Positions 8,014-8,658 of a stretch of DNA of 8,658 bases are shown piece by piece (position 1 is the first letter of the stretch; every line of letters begins with the position of its first letter). The notes under the pieces are model-generated. The model did no database searches and was not told the DNA's origin. It saw nothing but the letters and a program-made list of their open reading frames with translations. Origin of the DNA: Candidatus Thorarchaeota archaeon SMTZ1-83 (lineage in GTDB: Archaea; Asgardarchaeota; Thorarchaeia; Thorarchaeales; Thorarchaeaceae). The position numbers were made by a program, and so were the translations under genes. The stretch lies in the NCBI GenBank assembly GCA_001563325.1, contig LRSK01000029.1:1-8658 (forward strand). The letters are read 5' to 3'.

Positions 8014-8140
8014 GGCTAGTGGTAATCCGTTCTACATCGAAAGGTTCGAGAGTACTACTAGTGGTACGAACCTTCGGTAGCTTCGTCTCTCTCAACTTCA
8101 GCTCCTCGAGTGTTACAGCTGTACTATGGACATCCGTCAT
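7982..8140 (-). pseudogene. nrdD: Displaced 5' part of nrdD (start of the ATP-cone), out of frame with the catalytic part
   Basis: This frame of 52 codons begins at an ATG with a strong Shine-Dalgarno site, three bases after the redoxin stop, so it is where nrdD translation should begin. Residues 22-49 read as the first strands and first helix of an ATP-cone: PKVRTTSSTLEPFD, then ERITTSLVNEAL. A TGA at 7984-7982 ends it. The catalytic frame lies +1 relative to it, and both are open only between about 8031 and 7985. Joined directly, the cone would lack roughly 30-35 residues covering its second helix, so a simple one-base error does not restore a normal domain. The ATP-cone is the allosteric domain that senses ATP/dATP in ribonucleotide reductases. 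Explanations are a real deletion with frameshift, an assembly error, or less likely programmed frameshifting. Confidence 0.75.
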
Positions 8141-8143
8141 TAA

Positions 8144-8443
8144 TCAATTCACTCCCAGCGACTTGCGCACTTGTTCAATCGTAGGAACTACTCCGCTGTA
8201 GAGCAGCTCTAGAGAATCACCGTTCTCAACGACAATACTGGGAGTTGAAGCTATGAAGATCTGACTCTCAAGAAGTCTAAAGTCCAAATCCTCATCCATA
8301 CTCTGAAGGTCAATAGTCTCGACGGTGACCCCGGTCCCCATCAGGGCCTCATCGACAACAGCCTTCGCAGCAGGACAGTTCACACAGCCATCCTGGGTAA
8401 ACAAGTAAAGAACAGCGTGTGGCGTCTGGTCCTCTCCCGGCAT
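8144..8443 (-). CDS. Glutaredoxin/thioredoxin-fold redoxin (NrdH-like), likely electron donor for NrdD
   Basis: This small cytoplasmic thiol-disulfide protein has 99 residues, typical for glutaredoxin/NrdH-type proteins. The first strand (AVLYLFTQ, 10-17) leads into the active site DGCVNCPAAK, with the redox cysteines at C20 and C23 at the head of a helix. A second strand (TVETIDL, 40-46) follows. The cis-proline loop is ASTPSIVV with P68, then ENG and the last strand (LELLYSGV). Its start has GGAGTG 8 nt upstream. Its stop is three bases from the nrdD ATG, so the two are in one operon. Established work on class III reductases shows that some subtypes take electrons from thioredoxin- or glutaredoxin-like proteins rather than formate. 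Adjacency and the CxxCC of this NrdD make that role likely here, though it is not proven. I leave the symbol blank because NrdH orthology cannot be shown from sequence alone. Confidence 0.88.
   Translation of the reverse strand: MPGEDQTPHAVLYLFTQDGCVNCPAAKAVVDEALMGTGVTVETIDLQSMDEDLDFRLLESQIFIASTPSIVVENGDSLELLYSGVVPTIEQVRKSLGVN
8149..8155 (-). promoter_or_regulatory. Ribosome binding site for the original nrdD start (ATG at 8140)
   Basis: GGAGTGA on the minus strand, inside the last codons of the redoxin gene, lies 8 nt before the ATG at 8140. It shows that ribosomes are directed to the ATP-cone frame and not to the downstream TTG/ATG of the catalytic frame. Confidence 0.8.
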
Positions 8444-8451
8444 CTAATCAA

Positions 8452-8458
8452 CACTCCC
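8452..8458 (-). promoter_or_regulatory. Ribosome binding site of the redoxin gene
   Basis: GGGAGTG on the minus strand precedes the ATG at 8443 by 8 nt. The whole initiation region (GGGAGTG, TTGATTA, then ATG) is nearly the same as that of the nrdD start at 8140. Confidence 0.75.
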
Positions 8459-8497
8459 TTCAGACAGCGAAGGTCTTTGGCAGTTGAGCAGACCTAG

Positions 8498-8505
8498 AAT
8501 AAAAG
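8498..8505 (-). promoter_or_regulatory. Possible TATA element of the redoxin-nrdD operon
   Basis: The minus-strand sequence CTTTTATT, in the context AATAAGTCTTTTATTC, lies about 55 nt before the redoxin ATG. A start site 25 nt downstream would give a leader of about 30 nt. It is the most A/T-rich stretch in this leader, but the match to the archaeal consensus is partial. Confidence 0.35.
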
Positions 8506-8623
8506 ACTTATTGCGCAACAAAATGACTTCTAGCAGCCATAGAAGGCATTCTGGGCTGGGCAGGTTTTCTTCGTAGGTCGTCACAACCGACTGTATCTGG
8601 CCTTCCTTTTAAGGTCCTACAGG

Positions 8624-8648
8624 TTTTCCGGAGCTGCACGCCGGAAAA
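8624..8648. repeat. Perfect 8-bp inverted repeat (TTTTCCGG / CCGGAAAA) upstream of the redoxin operon
   Basis: The arms at 8624-8631 and 8641-8648 are perfectly complementary, with a 9-base spacer. The motif CAGGTTTTC, which partly overlaps the first arm (8620-8628), also occurs at 8561-8569. No T-tract follows on either strand, so a terminator is not evident. It may be an operator, or a structure at the 3' end of a gene beyond the right edge. Otherwise I see no gene in 8506-8658. Confidence 0.35.
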
Positions 8649-8658
8649 TGCAAGTTCG

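Noticed and set aside
7982..8031. Programmed +1 frameshift as the normal way nrdD is made
   Set aside because: A +1 slip at TCG TGA would join the frames but still leave the ATP-cone short of about 30-35 residues, so a deletion or assembly error explains more. I know of no established +1 frameshift in archaeal nrdD.
6814..8201. Plus-strand frames opposite nrdD (for example 6814-7026, 7753-8010, 8007-8201)
   Set aside because: They are antisense shadows of a strongly conserved enzyme gene.
8508..8657. Open minus-strand frame of 49 codons entering from the right edge and ending at TAA
   Set aside because: The composition (many Arg, Pro and scattered Cys) is not protein-like, it overlaps the inverted repeat, and its start lies outside the window, so it cannot be supported.
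1..8658. CRISPR arrays, tRNA or rRNA genes, insertion sequences
   Set aside because: I saw no regularly spaced identical repeats, no tRNA T-loop or anticodon arrangement, and no transposase-like protein or terminal inverted repeats.

Overview
The window most likely comes from an archaeon, and everything that looks like a gene is on the minus strand. The archaeal call is an inference. It rests on an archaeal-style anaerobic ribonucleotide reductase (NrdD), secreted proteins rich in N-glycosylation sequons with signal peptide or C-terminal membrane anchor, and strong Shine-Dalgarno sites about 8-9 nt from the starts. The style resembles Asgard/Thorarchaeota-type genomes, but the lineage cannot be fixed from the sequence alone. 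In transcription order (right to left) there are two blocks.

Block 1 (8658 down to 6076) is a dNTP-synthesis operon. A leader with a possible TATA element precedes a 99-residue glutaredoxin/thioredoxin-fold protein with a CVNC active site (8443-8144). Three bases later comes the class III ribonucleotide reductase nrdD. Its natural start is the ATG at 8140, which has a good Shine-Dalgarno site. That frame encodes the first part of an ATP-cone and then stops at 7982. The catalytic remainder lies in the next frame (open from about 8031, conventional start 8013 or 8007, ending at 6076). About 30-35 residues of the expected cone are missing at the junction. So nrdD looks frameshifted and internally deleted in its allosteric domain, while the whole catalytic domain (thiyl cysteine, CxxCC, zinc cysteines, glycyl-radical motif) is intact. 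The redoxin is the likely electron donor. No activase gene (nrdG) is in the window.

A 226-base intergenic stretch (6075-5850) follows. It holds two near-identical 17/18-bp direct repeats, a third copy of the AGATATC core, and a perfect 10-bp palindrome. These are candidate terminator, promoter or operator elements.

Block 2 (5849 to the left edge) is a two-gene cell-surface operon. The first gene encodes a 793-residue membrane-anchored beta-solenoid protein with an 18-residue periodicity. Its stop codon overlaps (TTGA) the TTG start of a second gene that runs off the left edge, with at least 1157 codons open and no stop. The second gene encodes a secreted protein with a putative glycosidase-like barrel, a carbohydrate-binding-like beta region and at least six Ig-like (Big_7-type) domains. 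The overlap and the strong Shine-Dalgarno site imply coupled translation, so the two products may act together at the cell surface, perhaps in glycan binding or processing. That role is inferred only from domain architecture.
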